64,000 nucleotides of DNA from an uncultured Alistipes sp. (GTDB lineage: Bacteria > Bacteroidota > Bacteroidia > Bacteroidales > Rikenellaceae): NCBI GenBank assembly GCA_938014215.1, contig CALLRW010000002.1:162829-226828 (forward strand). Direction: 5' to 3'. A program made the translations under genes and the position numbers. The notes under the pieces are model-generated. The model worked only from the letters and a program-made list of their open reading frames with translations, ran no database searches and had not been told where the DNA came from. Shown in pieces: positions 43,308 to 52,396 of this stretch. Numbering within the stretch: position 1 is the first letter of the stretch; each line of letters starts with the position of its first letter.

Positions 43308-43835
43308 ATGGAATTCAAGGATTTAATTGCCAAACGACGTTCGACCCGCAAATTTTCGGACCGCGTCGTCCCCCGCGAGGTCGTCGACCGCATCCTCGCC
43401 GAGGCGCTGACGGCCCCTTCGGCCCGCAACTCCCGCACGACCCGTTTCCTGGTCGTCGACGATCCCGCGCTGGTGGCCCGCATGGCCGAAATGCGCGACT
43501 ACGGATCGGCGTTCCTGAAGAACGCCCCGCTGGCGATCCTCGTTCTGGGCGACACCTCGACGAGCGATCTGTGGCGTGAAAACGGCGCCATCTCGGCTAC
43601 GGTGCTCCAGCTGGCCTGTGTCGACGAGGGGCTCGCCTCGTGCTGGGTCCATGTCCACGGACGCCCGCGCCGCAAGGACGATCCCCAGGGCGAAATGGCC
43701 GCCGACTATCTGCGCACGTTCCTGCCGATTCCCGACTCGTGCGAGCCGCTGTGTGCCATTGCCGTCGGATACTCCGACTTCGTGCCGGCGCCGCTGCCCG
43801 AATATGTCGGCGAGGAGCGGATCATCCGCCTCTGA
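43308..43835 (+). CDS. Nitroreductase family FMN-dependent protein
   Basis: A 175-residue oxidoreductase of the NADPH nitroreductase fold. The FMN-binding start MEFKDLIAKRRSTRKFSDR and the substrate-side TAPSARNSRTTRF are typical, and the GVNGASCW-type region is represented by DEGLASCWVHVHG. The physiological substrate is unknown; homologues reduce nitro compounds or quinones. It is monocistronic, though the next lipoprotein gene starts 50 bases later. Confidence 0.88.
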   Translation: MEFKDLIAKRRSTRKFSDRVVPREVVDRILAEALTAPSARNSRTTRFLVVDDPALVARMAEMRDYGSAFLKNAPLAILVLGDTSTSDLWRENGAISATVLQLACVDEGLASCWVHVHGRPRRKDDPQGEMAADYLRTFLPIPDSCEPLCAIAVGYSDFVPAPLPEYVGEERIIRL

Positions 43836-43885
43836 CGAGCGGTTGAAAACCCCTGCAAACACCATTTTATTCACCAAAAATCAAC

Positions 43886-44779
43886 ATGACCATGAAAAAA
43901 ACGACTTGGAAAAGCCTTTCGATGATGGCCGTATTGATCCTCTCGGGTTGCGCCTCGACGCCGAAGTCGACCCCCGTGACGATCTTCAGCGAGGGCCTTC
44001 GCTACTGCGAAAGCACCTATCCCTACGACGGCGGCATCCTGATCGCCAACTTCGGCTCCTCGGAGCTCGATCCGCTCAACACCGAAGGCAAGGGTTATAT
44101 CGTCCGCTACAAGGAGGGGGCGTCGGAGGTGCTGATCCCCGCCGACGGCAACCTTTCGGGTCCCCGCGGCATGTATCTGCGCGACGGACACCTCTTCATC
44201 TGCGACGTGAACAAGATCGTCGCCTACGATCTGGAGAACCGCGACGCGGCTCCGCAGGTGATCGCCCTGCCCGAGGGCGAGGCCTTCGTCAACGACCTGG
44301 CGGCCGACGGCAACACGCTCTACGCCTCGGTGACCAACACGGGGCATATCTTCCGCCTCGACATTTCGGATCCCGCCCAGGCCGGTGCACCCGAACTGTG
44401 GCTTGAGATCCCGGGTCCCAACGGACTGGTGATCCGCGGCGGTGCGATGTACGTGGCCAGCTATTCGCCCGACGGCGTGGCAAAGAGCGAGCATGTCATT
44501 TACCGCATCGGCGACCTGCAGAACCCCGTGGCCGAGCCCTTCGTGACGGTTCCCGGTCAGTATGACGGCATCGCCTTCTCCGCCGACGGCAAGTGGCTCT
44601 ATGTGACGAACTGGGCTCCGGCCGGCGTTTCGCGCATCAACGTCGAGACGCGTGCCATCGAGCCCGTCGACCTGGCGCTCGAGCAGCCCTTCATCGGCCC
44701 GGCCGACATGACCGTCGCCGACGGCAAGATCTATGTGCCCGATCTCCCGAACAGCCGCGTGGTGATCTTCGAAGAGTAG
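43886..44779 (+). CDS. SMP-30/gluconolactonase-like beta-propeller lipoprotein
   Basis: A 297-residue lipoprotein (lipobox LILSGCAS) with beta-propeller repeats: NGGILIANFG-type blades, LSGPRGMYLRDGHLFICDVN, GEAFVNDLAADGNTLYASVT, PNGLVIRGGAMYVASYS and IAFSADGKWLYVTNW. Such proteins are lactonases or ligand-binding proteins; the metal ligands cannot be assigned here. It ends at a terminator. Confidence 0.8.
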   Translation: MTMKKTTWKSLSMMAVLILSGCASTPKSTPVTIFSEGLRYCESTYPYDGGILIANFGSSELDPLNTEGKGYIVRYKEGASEVLIPADGNLSGPRGMYLRDGHLFICDVNKIVAYDLENRDAAPQVIALPEGEAFVNDLAADGNTLYASVTNTGHIFRLDISDPAQAGAPELWLEIPGPNGLVIRGGAMYVASYSPDGVAKSEHVIYRIGDLQNPVAEPFVTVPGQYDGIAFSADGKWLYVTNWAPAGVSRINVETRAIEPVDLALEQPFIGPADMTVADGKIYVPDLPNSRVVIFEE

Positions 44780-44800
44780 ATCCCGATACGTTTGGATACG

Positions 44801-44836
44801 AAGCGGGCCCGGGGCTGATCAGCCTCAGGCCCGCTT
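44801..44836. terminator. Bidirectional terminator between the propeller gene and recJ
   Basis: AAGCGGGCC pairs with GGCCCGCTT, with an inner GGCTGATCAGCC palindrome. It serves the converging genes. Confidence 0.7.
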
Positions 44837-44902
44837 TCGTCGTGTGTGCCGCGTGTGCCGCGCTCCGCTTGTCGGGTGTGCGGATCTTTTCGGCCGGCAA
44901 TC

Positions 44903-46669
44903 CTACCTGCCGGTGACGGGTTTGATATCCTTCACGCGCAGCTGCGTGGAGACCGTGCCGCGGTAGTGGTTCTCGACGATCTGGTAGCAGACGTCGATCG
45001 GTTTTCCGGCCCGCACCCATTCGTAGTGCGTCGGCTGCTGGAAGGCGATGGCCTGCAGCTTCGTGTTGGGTTTCTGACGCTGCATGAGATCCATGCGCAG
45101 GTGTTCGCTCTCCATGCCGACGAGCTTGGCCTCGCCGTGGTTGCTCACGCCGTAGGTCACGAAGACCGGCGCTGTATTGCCGGGTCCGAAGGGCTGGAAA
45201 CGGTTCAGATCCTTGCGGAAGGCCGGCGTGATGTCCGAAAAGAGCAGTTCGCTGTCGATGTCGACCTGCGGAATGAGCATCTGCGGGTCGATGTTCTGCT
45301 CGACGAAGTCGTTGAACCGCCGCGTGAACTCCTCGACATTCTCCGGACGCATCGTCAGGCCGGCGGCGTACATGTGCCCGCCGAAGTTCTCCAGCAGGTC
45401 CGAGCACGACTCGACCGCCTGATAGAGGTCGAAGCCCGGCACCGAACGGGCCGAACCCGTCACGAAGCCGTTGCTCATCGTCAGCACCACCGTCGGGCGG
45501 TAGTAGGTCTCGATGAGCCGCGAGGCGACGATCCCGACAATTCCCTTCATCCAGCGCGGGTTGTAGATCACCGTGCTTTTCAGCTTCTTCAGCTGGGGGT
45601 TCTTCTCGATGTATTCGTGGGCCTCCTGCGTGACGTGGCGGTCGATCGACTTGCGGTCCTGGTTGTAGGAGTCGATGACGTTGCCGAACTCCGCGGCGAC
45701 GCTCTCGTTACCCTCGATAAGCAGCTCCACGGCGGCATGTCCGCCCGAAGGCGAGGCATTTTCGTCGTGTTCGTCCATCCGCATGCGGCCGGCGGCGTTG
45801 ATGCGCGGTCCGATCTTGAAGACGATGTCGTCGATGGTGATGTTGTGCTTGTCCAGCCCGCAGATCTTGATGATCGACAGCAGCCCCTTCGAGGGTTCGC
45901 GGTTGAGGTTCTTCAGTCCGAAATAGGCCAGAATGCGGTTTTCGCCCGTCAGCGGCACGATGTCCGAAGCGATCGAGACCACCAGCAGATCGAGCAGATC
46001 GAGGATCTGTTCGAACGGAATGCGGTTCTTCTGGGCATAGGCCTGTACGAGCTTGAATCCCACGCCGCAGCCCGACAGTTCGTCGAACGGGTAGGAGCAG
46101 TCGACCCGCTTGGGGTCGAGGACGGCTACGGCCTGAGGAATCTCCTCGGCCGGAAGGTGATGGTCGCAGATGATGAAATCCACGCCCTTGGTCTTTGCAT
46201 AGGCAACCTTCTCCGTGGCCTTGATGCCACAGTCCAGAGCGATGATCAGCCCGACGCCCTTGCGGGCCGCCAGGTCGATTCCCTTGATCGAGATACCGTA
46301 ACCTTCGGTATAACGGTCCGGGATGTAGAACATCAGGTTCTTGTGTCCGATCTGGCGGAGGAACTTGTAGACCAGCGCCACGGCCGTGCAGCCGTCGACG
46401 TCGTAGTCGCCGTAAACCATGATCTTCTCATTGTTCGCGACGGCCCGTTCGACGCGCTCGACCGCACGGTCCATGTCCTTCATCAGGAAGGGATCGTGCA
46501 GATCGGCCAGGCTCGGTTTAAAGAACTTGTCCGCCTTCTCTACGGTGTCTATGCCTCTTTGTACGAGCAGATTGGCCAGCACCGGCGAGATCCGCAGAGC
46601 GGCAGCCAACGAAGCTACCGTCGCGGGGTCGCCCTGAGGCTTCACTACCCAGCGTTTTTCTATAGGCAT
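44903..46669 (-). CDS. recJ: Single-strand-specific exonuclease RecJ
   Basis: A 588-residue DHH-family 5'-3' ssDNA exonuclease for recombination and mismatch repair. Metal motifs: VYGDYDVDGCTA, LDCGIKA, ICDHHLP, GPRINAAGRM, and DHHA1-type GGHMYAAGLT. An OB-fold follows. It is 8 bases downstream of lipB and probably co-transcribed with lipA-lipB. Confidence 0.95.
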   Translation of the reverse strand: MPIEKRWVVKPQGDPATVASLAAALRISPVLANLLVQRGIDTVEKADKFFKPSLADLHDPFLMKDMDRAVERVERAVANNEKIMVYGDYDVDGCTAVALVYKFLRQIGHKNLMFYIPDRYTEGYGISIKGIDLAARKGVGLIIALDCGIKATEKVAYAKTKGVDFIICDHHLPAEEIPQAVAVLDPKRVDCSYPFDELSGCGVGFKLVQAYAQKNRIPFEQILDLLDLLVVSIASDIVPLTGENRILAYFGLKNLNREPSKGLLSIIKICGLDKHNITIDDIVFKIGPRINAAGRMRMDEHDENASPSGGHAAVELLIEGNESVAAEFGNVIDSYNQDRKSIDRHVTQEAHEYIEKNPQLKKLKSTVIYNPRWMKGIVGIVASRLIETYYRPTVVLTMSNGFVTGSARSVPGFDLYQAVESCSDLLENFGGHMYAAGLTMRPENVEEFTRRFNDFVEQNIDPQMLIPQVDIDSELLFSDITPAFRKDLNRFQPFGPGNTAPVFVTYGVSNHGEAKLVGMESEHLRMDLMQRQKPNTKLQAIAFQQPTHYEWVRAGKPIDVCYQIVENHYRGTVSTQLRVKDIKPVTGR

Positions 46670-46677
46670 ACGAATTG

Positions 46678-47364
46678 TTATTTATATATTTCAACATTTA
46701 ATTTCTCACTTAAAAATTTTACAACCAGCTCTTTGACCTCCTCCATCGCCACTGCGTGGCCGCACTCCGAGGCGATCGATGCCACGCCGCGGTCGGTAAA
46801 GCCGCAGGGGTTGATGCGCGAGAACCAGCCGAGGTCCGTGGTAACGTTCAGTGCGAACCCGTGCATGGTAACATAACGTGACGAACGCACGCCTATTGCG
46901 CAGATCTTGCGCGGACGGCGGCTTTCGCGGTCGAGCCATACGCCCGAGGCGCCGGCGATGCGGCCCGCCTCGATGCCGTAGCGGGCGACGGTGCGGATGA
47001 CGGCCTCTTCGAGCGAGTCGATGTAGTCGCGCAGGCCGATGCCCAGCGGTTCGAGGTCGAGGATCGGGTAGCAGACCAGCTGGCCGGGGCCGTGAAAGGT
47101 GATGTCACCGCCGCGGTCGATGTGGTAGAACTGTGCACCGGCGGCCTCGAGGGCTTCGCGGCTGACGAGCAGGTTCTCCGCATGCCCGCTCTTGCCGAGG
47201 GTATAGACCGGGGGATGTTCGACGAACAGGATGGTGCCGACGTTGTCGTCGGACGGGGTCACATGGTTGCGTTTCCGAGCCAGAAGGGCGTCGAAAAGCT
47301 CCTGCTGGAGACTCCAGCAGGCCTTGTAATCCATCATTCCGAGATCCCGGCACAGGGCTTTCAT
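46678..47364 (-). CDS. lipB: Octanoyltransferase LipB
   Basis: A 228-residue enzyme that moves octanoyl from acyl carrier protein to lipoyl domains. Motifs: PPVYTLGKSG, GGDITFHGPGQLVCYPILDL, and KICAIGVRSSRYVTMHGFALN with the catalytic Lys; the Cys is in INPCGFTDRGVAS. A GTG one codon upstream is also possible, but the ATG at 47364 was preferred. It lies 4 bases after lipA. Confidence 0.95.
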   Translation of the reverse strand: MKALCRDLGMMDYKACWSLQQELFDALLARKRNHVTPSDDNVGTILFVEHPPVYTLGKSGHAENLLVSREALEAAGAQFYHIDRGGDITFHGPGQLVCYPILDLEPLGIGLRDYIDSLEEAVIRTVARYGIEAGRIAGASGVWLDRESRRPRKICAIGVRSSRYVTMHGFALNVTTDLGWFSRINPCGFTDRGVASIASECGHAVAMEEVKELVVKFLSEKLNVEIYK

Positions 47365-47368
47365 CACA

Positions 47369-48250
47369 CTACAAACCTTTTACGCTACGCAGGGCTTCTT
47401 CGGCCATGTACGACGAGCGGACCAGCGGTGCACTCGCGCAATAGCTGAAACCCATTTCCAGCGCTTGAAGTCTGTACCATTCGAATTTTTCAGGAGAGAT
47501 ATACGCCGCAACGGGGTAGTGCTCCAGAGTCGGTCGAAGGTACTGACCAAGCGTTACGATCCTGACACCCGCTTCGCGCAGGTCGTGCAGGGTCTGTAAA
47601 ACTTCACCATCTTCTTCGCCGAGTCCGACCATCAGTCCGCTTTTGGTCACGACCCCCTGGCTGCTCATGTAGCGCAGGGTTTCGAGACTCGTCCGGTACC
47701 TGGCCCGGGATCGCACCACGGGGGTCAGACGTTCGACGGTTTCGATGTTGTGCCCGATGATATCGGGCTTCGACGCGATGACCTGATCCAGCAGATCGGG
47801 CCGTGCGTCGAGATCGGGAATAAGGAGCTCAATTACGGCGTCGGGGTTTTGGGACCGGATTGCCTCCACGGTTGCGGCCCAATGGGCGGCACCGCCGTCG
47901 GGGAGGTCGTCGCGGGTCACCGATGTGACGACGACATACCTCAGTTTCATCAGCGCGACGCTTTCGGCGACCTTGCGCGGTTCGTCGGCATCGGGTGCGA
48001 GCGGACGTCCCGTTCGGGTTGCGCAGAAGCGGCAGCCGCGGGTGCAGATGTCTCCCAGGATCATGAAGGTGGCCGTCCTTCGGCTCCAGCATTCGGCCTG
48101 ATTGGGGCATCGTCCGCTGCTGCAGATCGTGTGCAGCCCGTGTTTTTCGACGATGTCGTGTACTTCGGCCCATTCGGGAGTCTGGTGGAGGCGGATCTTC
48201 AGCCATCCGGGTTTTTTGAGCACATCTACCTTGTCATGAAACTTCGGCAT
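47369..48250 (-). CDS. lipA: Lipoyl synthase
   Basis: A 293-residue radical SAM enzyme that inserts two sulfurs into protein-bound octanoyl groups. The auxiliary cluster cysteines are in CSSGRCPNQAEC, the radical SAM cysteines in CTRGCRFC, and the terminal serine ligand in RSSYMAEE. Linked to lipB and recJ in one operon. Confidence 0.97.
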   Translation of the reverse strand: MPKFHDKVDVLKKPGWLKIRLHQTPEWAEVHDIVEKHGLHTICSSGRCPNQAECWSRRTATFMILGDICTRGCRFCATRTGRPLAPDADEPRKVAESVALMKLRYVVVTSVTRDDLPDGGAAHWAATVEAIRSQNPDAVIELLIPDLDARPDLLDQVIASKPDIIGHNIETVERLTPVVRSRARYRTSLETLRYMSSQGVVTKSGLMVGLGEEDGEVLQTLHDLREAGVRIVTLGQYLRPTLEHYPVAAYISPEKFEWYRLQALEMGFSYCASAPLVRSSYMAEEALRSVKGL

Positions 48251-48276
48251 TTAAGTTCATTATTTTCCTATTGTCG

Positions 48277-48284
48277 CAAAATTA
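48277..48284 (-). promoter_or_regulatory. Promoter -7 element for the lipA-lipB-recJ operon
   Basis: TAATTTTG on the minus strand, about 27 bases from the lipA ATG. A TTG lies 14 bases upstream, closer than the usual spacing. Confidence 0.45.
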
Positions 48285-48590
48285 GGAAAAATAATTGACA
48301 ATTCCCAACGCCAGGCCGGGCTCCGGCGAAGAATATTCCCTCGCGTTCGGGGTATTTTCTTGGACGATGCGATTTTTTGTCTTATCTTTGTCCCGTAATA
48401 TTACCGGCTGATTTCCGCCCGCCGGATTTTTCTCCTTCCGACTCATGTGATTCATTTCAAGCCGATTTCATAGATTTTCAAACTTTCGTTTCCGGTCCTT
48501 GCCGTCGTTGTCTGCCCGTTGATGCCGTGCAGGCGGACGCCGTTTGCGGTCCGGTGTTTTCTGTTGTCGTTTTTTTGAAAGTTTGTGCCT
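48285..48590. other. Intergenic region between lipA and the hypothetical gene
   Basis: About 305 bases with a promoter on each strand and a pyrimidine-rich leader of roughly 195 nt ahead of the next gene. No ORF beyond chance was seen. Confidence 0.5.
48360..48390 (+). promoter_or_regulatory. Promoter for the hypothetical gene at 48591
   Basis: TTG (48360-48362), a 20-base spacer and TATCTTTG (48383-48390): a good match to the Bacteroidetes promoter. Confidence 0.65.
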
Positions 48591-49088
48591 ATGAAAATTG
48601 TGCGTTTTCGCGGGGTGTCGTATCGCCTCGCGGCCTCGGTCCGCGGAGAGCGTCTGCTGTTGAGTCCGGAGCTTCGCAGCCGGATCGTTGCGCAGTGGTG
48701 CGACCGGCTCGGCAGGGCGCCGGCGGGGAGTTGGCTGCGGATGTTTCCCGGGTTCGATCCGCAATGTCCGTCCGATTTCGGACACGGGGCCGATCTGCGG
48801 GCCCATCTTCGCAGCGTCGAGGCCGAGCGTCTCGGGGAGTTCCTGCTCGGTCAGGGGGATCCTGTGGCGGCTCTCCGGGCCTTTCGCCGGGCGGCCCTCG
48901 CTGCGCTGGACGGTGCGGAGTACGATCATGGTCGATATTCACTCCCGGCGCGTTTCCTGCGGATCCGTTTCCTGACGCTCCTCGACCGGATTCGTGTCTG
49001 TGAGGAGGCCTCGCCGCGGCTTCGCGGAAGGGGAGTCGATGACCGGTTGCGTCGCCTGGCCCGCCGCTTCGGGTCGGGTGCCCTCTGA
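48591..49088 (+). CDS. Hypothetical protein, Arg/Leu-rich
   Basis: A 165-residue protein I do not recognise. It is basic and helical in appearance (for example GDPVAALRAFRRAALAAL and FLRIRFLTLLDRIRVCEE), with no signal peptide or membrane segment. The ATG at 48591 starts MKIVRFRGVSYRLAASVRG, a natural-looking N-terminus, and a good promoter lies about 200 bases upstream. Coding status is supported by the promoter and amino-acid composition, but overlapping ORFs exist in this GC-rich stretch. Confidence 0.5.
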   Translation: MKIVRFRGVSYRLAASVRGERLLLSPELRSRIVAQWCDRLGRAPAGSWLRMFPGFDPQCPSDFGHGADLRAHLRSVEAERLGEFLLGQGDPVAALRAFRRAALAALDGAEYDHGRYSLPARFLRIRFLTLLDRIRVCEEASPRLRGRGVDDRLRRLARRFGSGAL

Positions 49089-49161
49089 GGCGGGGCCTCC
49101 CTACTGCTGTCGGGGAGGGCTCCGCGGCCGTTCGGGACCGCCTGCCGCTGCCGGCCGGAGA

Positions 49162-49247
49162 TAAAAGAAGTAGCCCGATACCGTCGGTATCGGGCTACTC
49201 TGGTTAGGTTAGTTAGGTTAATGAGAGTGGGAGAACCCCACGTTTGA
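49162..49247 (-). ncRNA. Candidate intergenic small RNA (about 85 nt)
   Basis: A complete transcription unit on the minus strand. The promoter at 49252-49283 is TTTG, 20 bases, TACCTTTG. The transcript would begin near 49246, form a small hairpin GTGGG-GTTCT-CCCAC, then expose an unstructured segment with repeated AACCTAAC, and end in a perfect 14-bp hairpin (49169-49199) with a U-rich tail. There is no ORF. This is the layout of a trans-acting sRNA. Confidence 0.6.
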
Positions 49248-49251
49248 TACA

Positions 49252-49283
49252 CAAAGGTAAACCGATTTTTTTCAAAATCCAAA
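49252..49283 (-). promoter_or_regulatory. Promoter of the candidate small RNA
   Basis: On the minus strand TTTG (plus 49280-49283), a 20-base spacer and TACCTTTG (plus 49252-49259), the best-matching promoter in the window. Confidence 0.7.
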
Positions 49284-49373
49284 TATTTTGTAACATTTTT
49301 ATCAAACGGACGGCCTCTTTTTTACGGTTTGTAATTAAAATTTTTTAATTATGTGCGATTCCGTAACTCTTCA

Positions 49374-50381
49374 TTAAAGAATCTCCCCGGCGGCTTCCTG
49401 TCTCGGAGCCTCCTCGGATTGGCTTCCAAAACCCGCTTCGGCGAGGGTTTCACCCGCTTTTCCGGCTTCGATTCCCTGCTCCCCGGCTCCGTTTTGCGGG
49501 CTTTCTGCCCCCTCGGTCGCCGCATCGCTCAGGTGGCGGTGGCGGTAGGTTGCCGGGGTCATCTGGTACTCCTTCTTGAAGAGTTTGATGAAGTGCGACG
49601 TGTTGGGAAACGTACATTCGTTGCCGATCTCCGAGATCGATTTCGAGGTCGAGATCAGCAGCAGCCGCGAGTGCATCAGCCGCTGGCGGATGTACCATTT
49701 GTGGGGCGGCATCTGGAAATGGCGGCGGAACTCCTTCTTGAACGAGGTCAGCGAGCGGTTGGTCAGCCGTGCGAGCTCCTCGATCGAGATGTCCTTGAAG
49801 ATATGGTCGTAGACGATCTGTTCGAAGTTCTCCTTGGCGGCGTCGACGTTGTTGAGCAGTTTGCTCTTCAGGCAGCAGTCTTCGTGCGAGGCGATCAGGT
49901 AGATCAGTTCGGTCATCTTGATGTTCTCGGCCGTCTCGTCGTGGCGGAACTCCTCGTCGCGCAGGTAGTTGTTCATGTTGGCGAAAAAGTTGCGCAGGGA
50001 GTTCCACGCGGGCATGAAGACCTCGTTGCGGTTGCGGCAGTTTTCGCACGAATGTTCGTTCGAAATGTTCAGTCCGTAGGTGATGTTCAGGTGCATCAGG
50101 ATGCGCTGCAGGTCGTCCGGCGTGTAGTAAAAGAGCACCTGTTCGAAGGGTTGGCCGTTGTCGGGGCAGTTCTCTACGTAATGGTGGCCGATTCCCAGGT
50201 AGAAGACGTCGCCGCGCGAGAGGCTCTGGCGTTTATCGCCGTCGTAGATGTGTTTGGTCCCGCGCAGGATGTACCCGATTGCGTAGCGCGACAGGACCTG
50301 TGTCTGGATCCCGCTGTGAAGTGACTCCACGTACTTCACAATCATCGGTTGTTGGACCGATGAATTCATTGAATTCTTCAT
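49374..50381 (-). CDS. AraC-family transcriptional regulator
   Basis: A 335-residue regulator with an N-terminal cupin-like sensor domain (about 15-140; YILRGTKHIYDGDKRQSL, GDVFYLGIGHHY) and a C-terminal AraC helix-turn-helix pair (about 185-285; SIEELARLTNRSLTSFKKEF, then SISEIGNECTFPNTSHFIKL). A low-complexity Glu/Ala/Gly tail of about 50 residues follows, which is unusual. A CNNC-like pair (ENCRN) lies in the linker. The target is unknown; no obvious operon partner. Confidence 0.88.
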   Translation of the reverse strand: MKNSMNSSVQQPMIVKYVESLHSGIQTQVLSRYAIGYILRGTKHIYDGDKRQSLSRGDVFYLGIGHHYVENCPDNGQPFEQVLFYYTPDDLQRILMHLNITYGLNISNEHSCENCRNRNEVFMPAWNSLRNFFANMNNYLRDEEFRHDETAENIKMTELIYLIASHEDCCLKSKLLNNVDAAKENFEQIVYDHIFKDISIEELARLTNRSLTSFKKEFRRHFQMPPHKWYIRQRLMHSRLLLISTSKSISEIGNECTFPNTSHFIKLFKKEYQMTPATYRHRHLSDAATEGAESPQNGAGEQGIEAGKAGETLAEAGFGSQSEEAPRQEAAGEIL

Positions 50382-50437
50382 GTTAATTGTAATTTAAGTT
50401 TTCTGGAACAAAGCGTTGCGTCACTCTTGTCCGTACT

Positions 50438-50445
50438 CAAATATA
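50438..50445 (-). promoter_or_regulatory. Promoter -7 element for the AraC gene
   Basis: TATATTTG on the minus strand, about 56 bases from the ATG. The region beyond also has a TGACC/GTCA inverted repeat around a T tract. Confidence 0.5.
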
Positions 50446-50538
50446 CAATTAAAACTTTCCAATTCATTATACGGGATGTCCCATTTGGTCGTAAACCCTT
50501 AAATATGACCTTTTTTGTCACAAATAGGACTAAATAGA

Positions 50539-51543
50539 TTATTGTAACAGCAGATTTGTGACCGCTGCTGCAATCAGGATCAGATAGAGGATCGAGGCGG
50601 GAATCCGGTGGATGCGTACGAGCAGGAAGGGCAGCAGGATGGCGGAGGGTACGGCCACCAGGTTGATGACGGCCGTGGTGGAGGTGGGATTCAGGGCGGC
50701 CGGGACAAACAGGACCAGCAGGCAGAACGCCAGAATCAGAATGGCGCGCGGTTTGGTCCCGACGGCGTAGATGTCTCCCAGAAAGCAGAACAGCGCACCC
50801 AGATCGAGCAGCAGGATGATGCCGAGAGTGATGAGTGCCTGCGTCGGGATCGCGCGGACGGCCTCGAGGGGCGATCCCTGGGTGAAGGCCTCCCAGGCGA
50901 GATGCAGCGGGGCGGCGAAACTGCCTCCGGCGCCCCAGTTGACATAGCAGAAGGCGAAGACGGGCAGCAGCACTCCTGCCACGGCGACGACTGCCTCGCG
51001 CAGGGTCCGGTGGAAGAGGATGACGGCAAGCGGCAGCAGGGCGATCATCGGCAGCAGGGACGGTGCGACGAGCGGCAGCATCCCCAGGTACAGCGAGGCC
51101 CGGAACAGGGCATCGAAACTGTATCCGCTGCGGAATGAACGGCTGTAGTTCTTGAAGGCCAGTGCCAGCAGGGTGGCGGCCGTCAGTACGGGCAGGAAGT
51201 TGTATCCCAGGGCGAGGGCTGCGGTGATGGATCCGAAGAGCGGGATGGCCAGACAGGTCCCGGCGCCGTAGAGGTTGTAGCGGACCGTCAGCCGGCCGAT
51301 GCTCGTGCCGGTGAAGATCATCAGCAGGGCGCCGAGGCAGCTGCTCCAGACGGGCCATCGCTCCTGCAGGCGGGTAAGCAGCTCTTCGGGCGACGGGATG
51401 GCCATCGCCCCTGCGGTCGGGATCGTGATGCTCGGGGCGAGCGGGGCCGTGATCGACGCGGCGCGCCACATCGCGAAGACGGCCAGGGCTGTGAGGGTCA
51501 GAAATGCCGGGATGAGCGGCTGTCGTGCGATGTTGAGATTCAT
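50539..51543 (-). CDS. Polytopic membrane protein, DUF6427-like
   Basis: A 334-residue integral membrane protein with about nine hydrophobic segments (for example LGALLMIFTGTSIG, LTAATLLALAFKN, LLPMIALLPLAVILFH, VAVAGVLLPVFAFCYV, ILLLDLGALFCFLG). The composition and length resemble the Bacteroidetes family of uncharacterised membrane proteins. No motif allows a function. Divergent from rnhB. Confidence 0.7.
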   Translation of the reverse strand: MNLNIARQPLIPAFLTLTALAVFAMWRAASITAPLAPSITIPTAGAMAIPSPEELLTRLQERWPVWSSCLGALLMIFTGTSIGRLTVRYNLYGAGTCLAIPLFGSITAALALGYNFLPVLTAATLLALAFKNYSRSFRSGYSFDALFRASLYLGMLPLVAPSLLPMIALLPLAVILFHRTLREAVVAVAGVLLPVFAFCYVNWGAGGSFAAPLHLAWEAFTQGSPLEAVRAIPTQALITLGIILLLDLGALFCFLGDIYAVGTKPRAILILAFCLLVLFVPAALNPTSTTAVINLVAVPSAILLPFLLVRIHRIPASILYLILIAAAVTNLLLQ

Positions 51544-51593
51544 GTCCGCGTGTTTTTACGGGGTAAAATTAGCGAAAAAAGCTGAAAGTTGCG

Positions 51594-51601
51594 TAACTTT
51601 G
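51594..51601 (+). promoter_or_regulatory. Promoter -7 element for rnhB
   Basis: TAACTTTG matches TAnnTTTG, 99 bases before the rnhB ATG. Confidence 0.5.
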
Positions 51602-51700
51602 TCCAAATCCTTGTCGGGTGTCGTTGCCGTCGGTTGGCCCTCGTTGCAGAGGTGTTTTTCAGCCGGCTGGCGGCGTCGGTCGCTTATCGTGGATAGAGCC

Positions 51701-52300
51701 ATGTTGGAGAATCAGTATCAGTATGAGAGGCGTGAGGCCGGTTGTGATGAAGCCGGCCGCGGATGTCTGGCCGGACCGGTCTTTGCTGCGGCGGTGATTC
51801 TGCCGCCCGATTTTCACCATCCGCTGTTGAACGATTCGAAGCAGATGACCGAGCGGAATCGCGACCGGCTGCGTGAGATCATCGAACGCGAGGCGGTGGC
51901 CTGGGCGGTCGAGGCGGTATCTGCGGCGCGTATCGACGAGATCAATATCCTGAATGCCTCGTTTGAGGGGATGACGCTGGCGGCGGCCCGGCTCGATCCG
52001 GCTCCGGAGTTCCTGGCCATTGACGGGAACCGCTTCCGGACGGCTCTCGAGATCCCCTGGCAGTGTATTGTCAAGGGCGACGGCAAGTATGCGGACATTG
52101 CCGCCGCATCGGTGCTTGCGAAGACCCACCGTGACGAGTTCATGCGCCACCTGGCCGAGGAGTATCCCCATTACGGCTGGGCAAAGAACAAGGGGTATCC
52201 GACCCGGGAGCATCGTCTGGCAATCCGTCAATACGGCCTTTCTCCCTATCACCGCCTCACTTTCAACCACGAAATCGATCAGCTCGAGTTTACATTCTGA
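51701..52300 (+). CDS. rnhB: Ribonuclease HII
   Basis: A 199-residue enzyme that cleaves RNA in RNA-DNA hybrids and misinserted ribonucleotides. The acids are in AGCDEAGRGCLAGPV (the DEAGRG motif), LAIDGN and KGDGKYADIAAASVLAK. The longest ORF extends 134 codons upstream through an overlapping gene; the ATG at 51701 gives the normal length. A pyrimidine-rich repeat region follows. Confidence 0.96.
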   Translation: MLENQYQYERREAGCDEAGRGCLAGPVFAAAVILPPDFHHPLLNDSKQMTERNRDRLREIIEREAVAWAVEAVSAARIDEINILNASFEGMTLAAARLDPAPEFLAIDGNRFRTALEIPWQCIVKGDGKYADIAAASVLAKTHRDEFMRHLAEEYPHYGWAKNKGYPTREHRLAIRQYGLSPYHRLTFNHEIDQLEFTF

Positions 52301-52396
52301 GCGCCTCCCGGCTTTCCGTTTTCCCGAGCCTTTCGGATGCTCTTTTACCTTCTCTGGTCTGTTCCCCTTCTTTCGCGGTCTGTCATTTTTCCTCTA

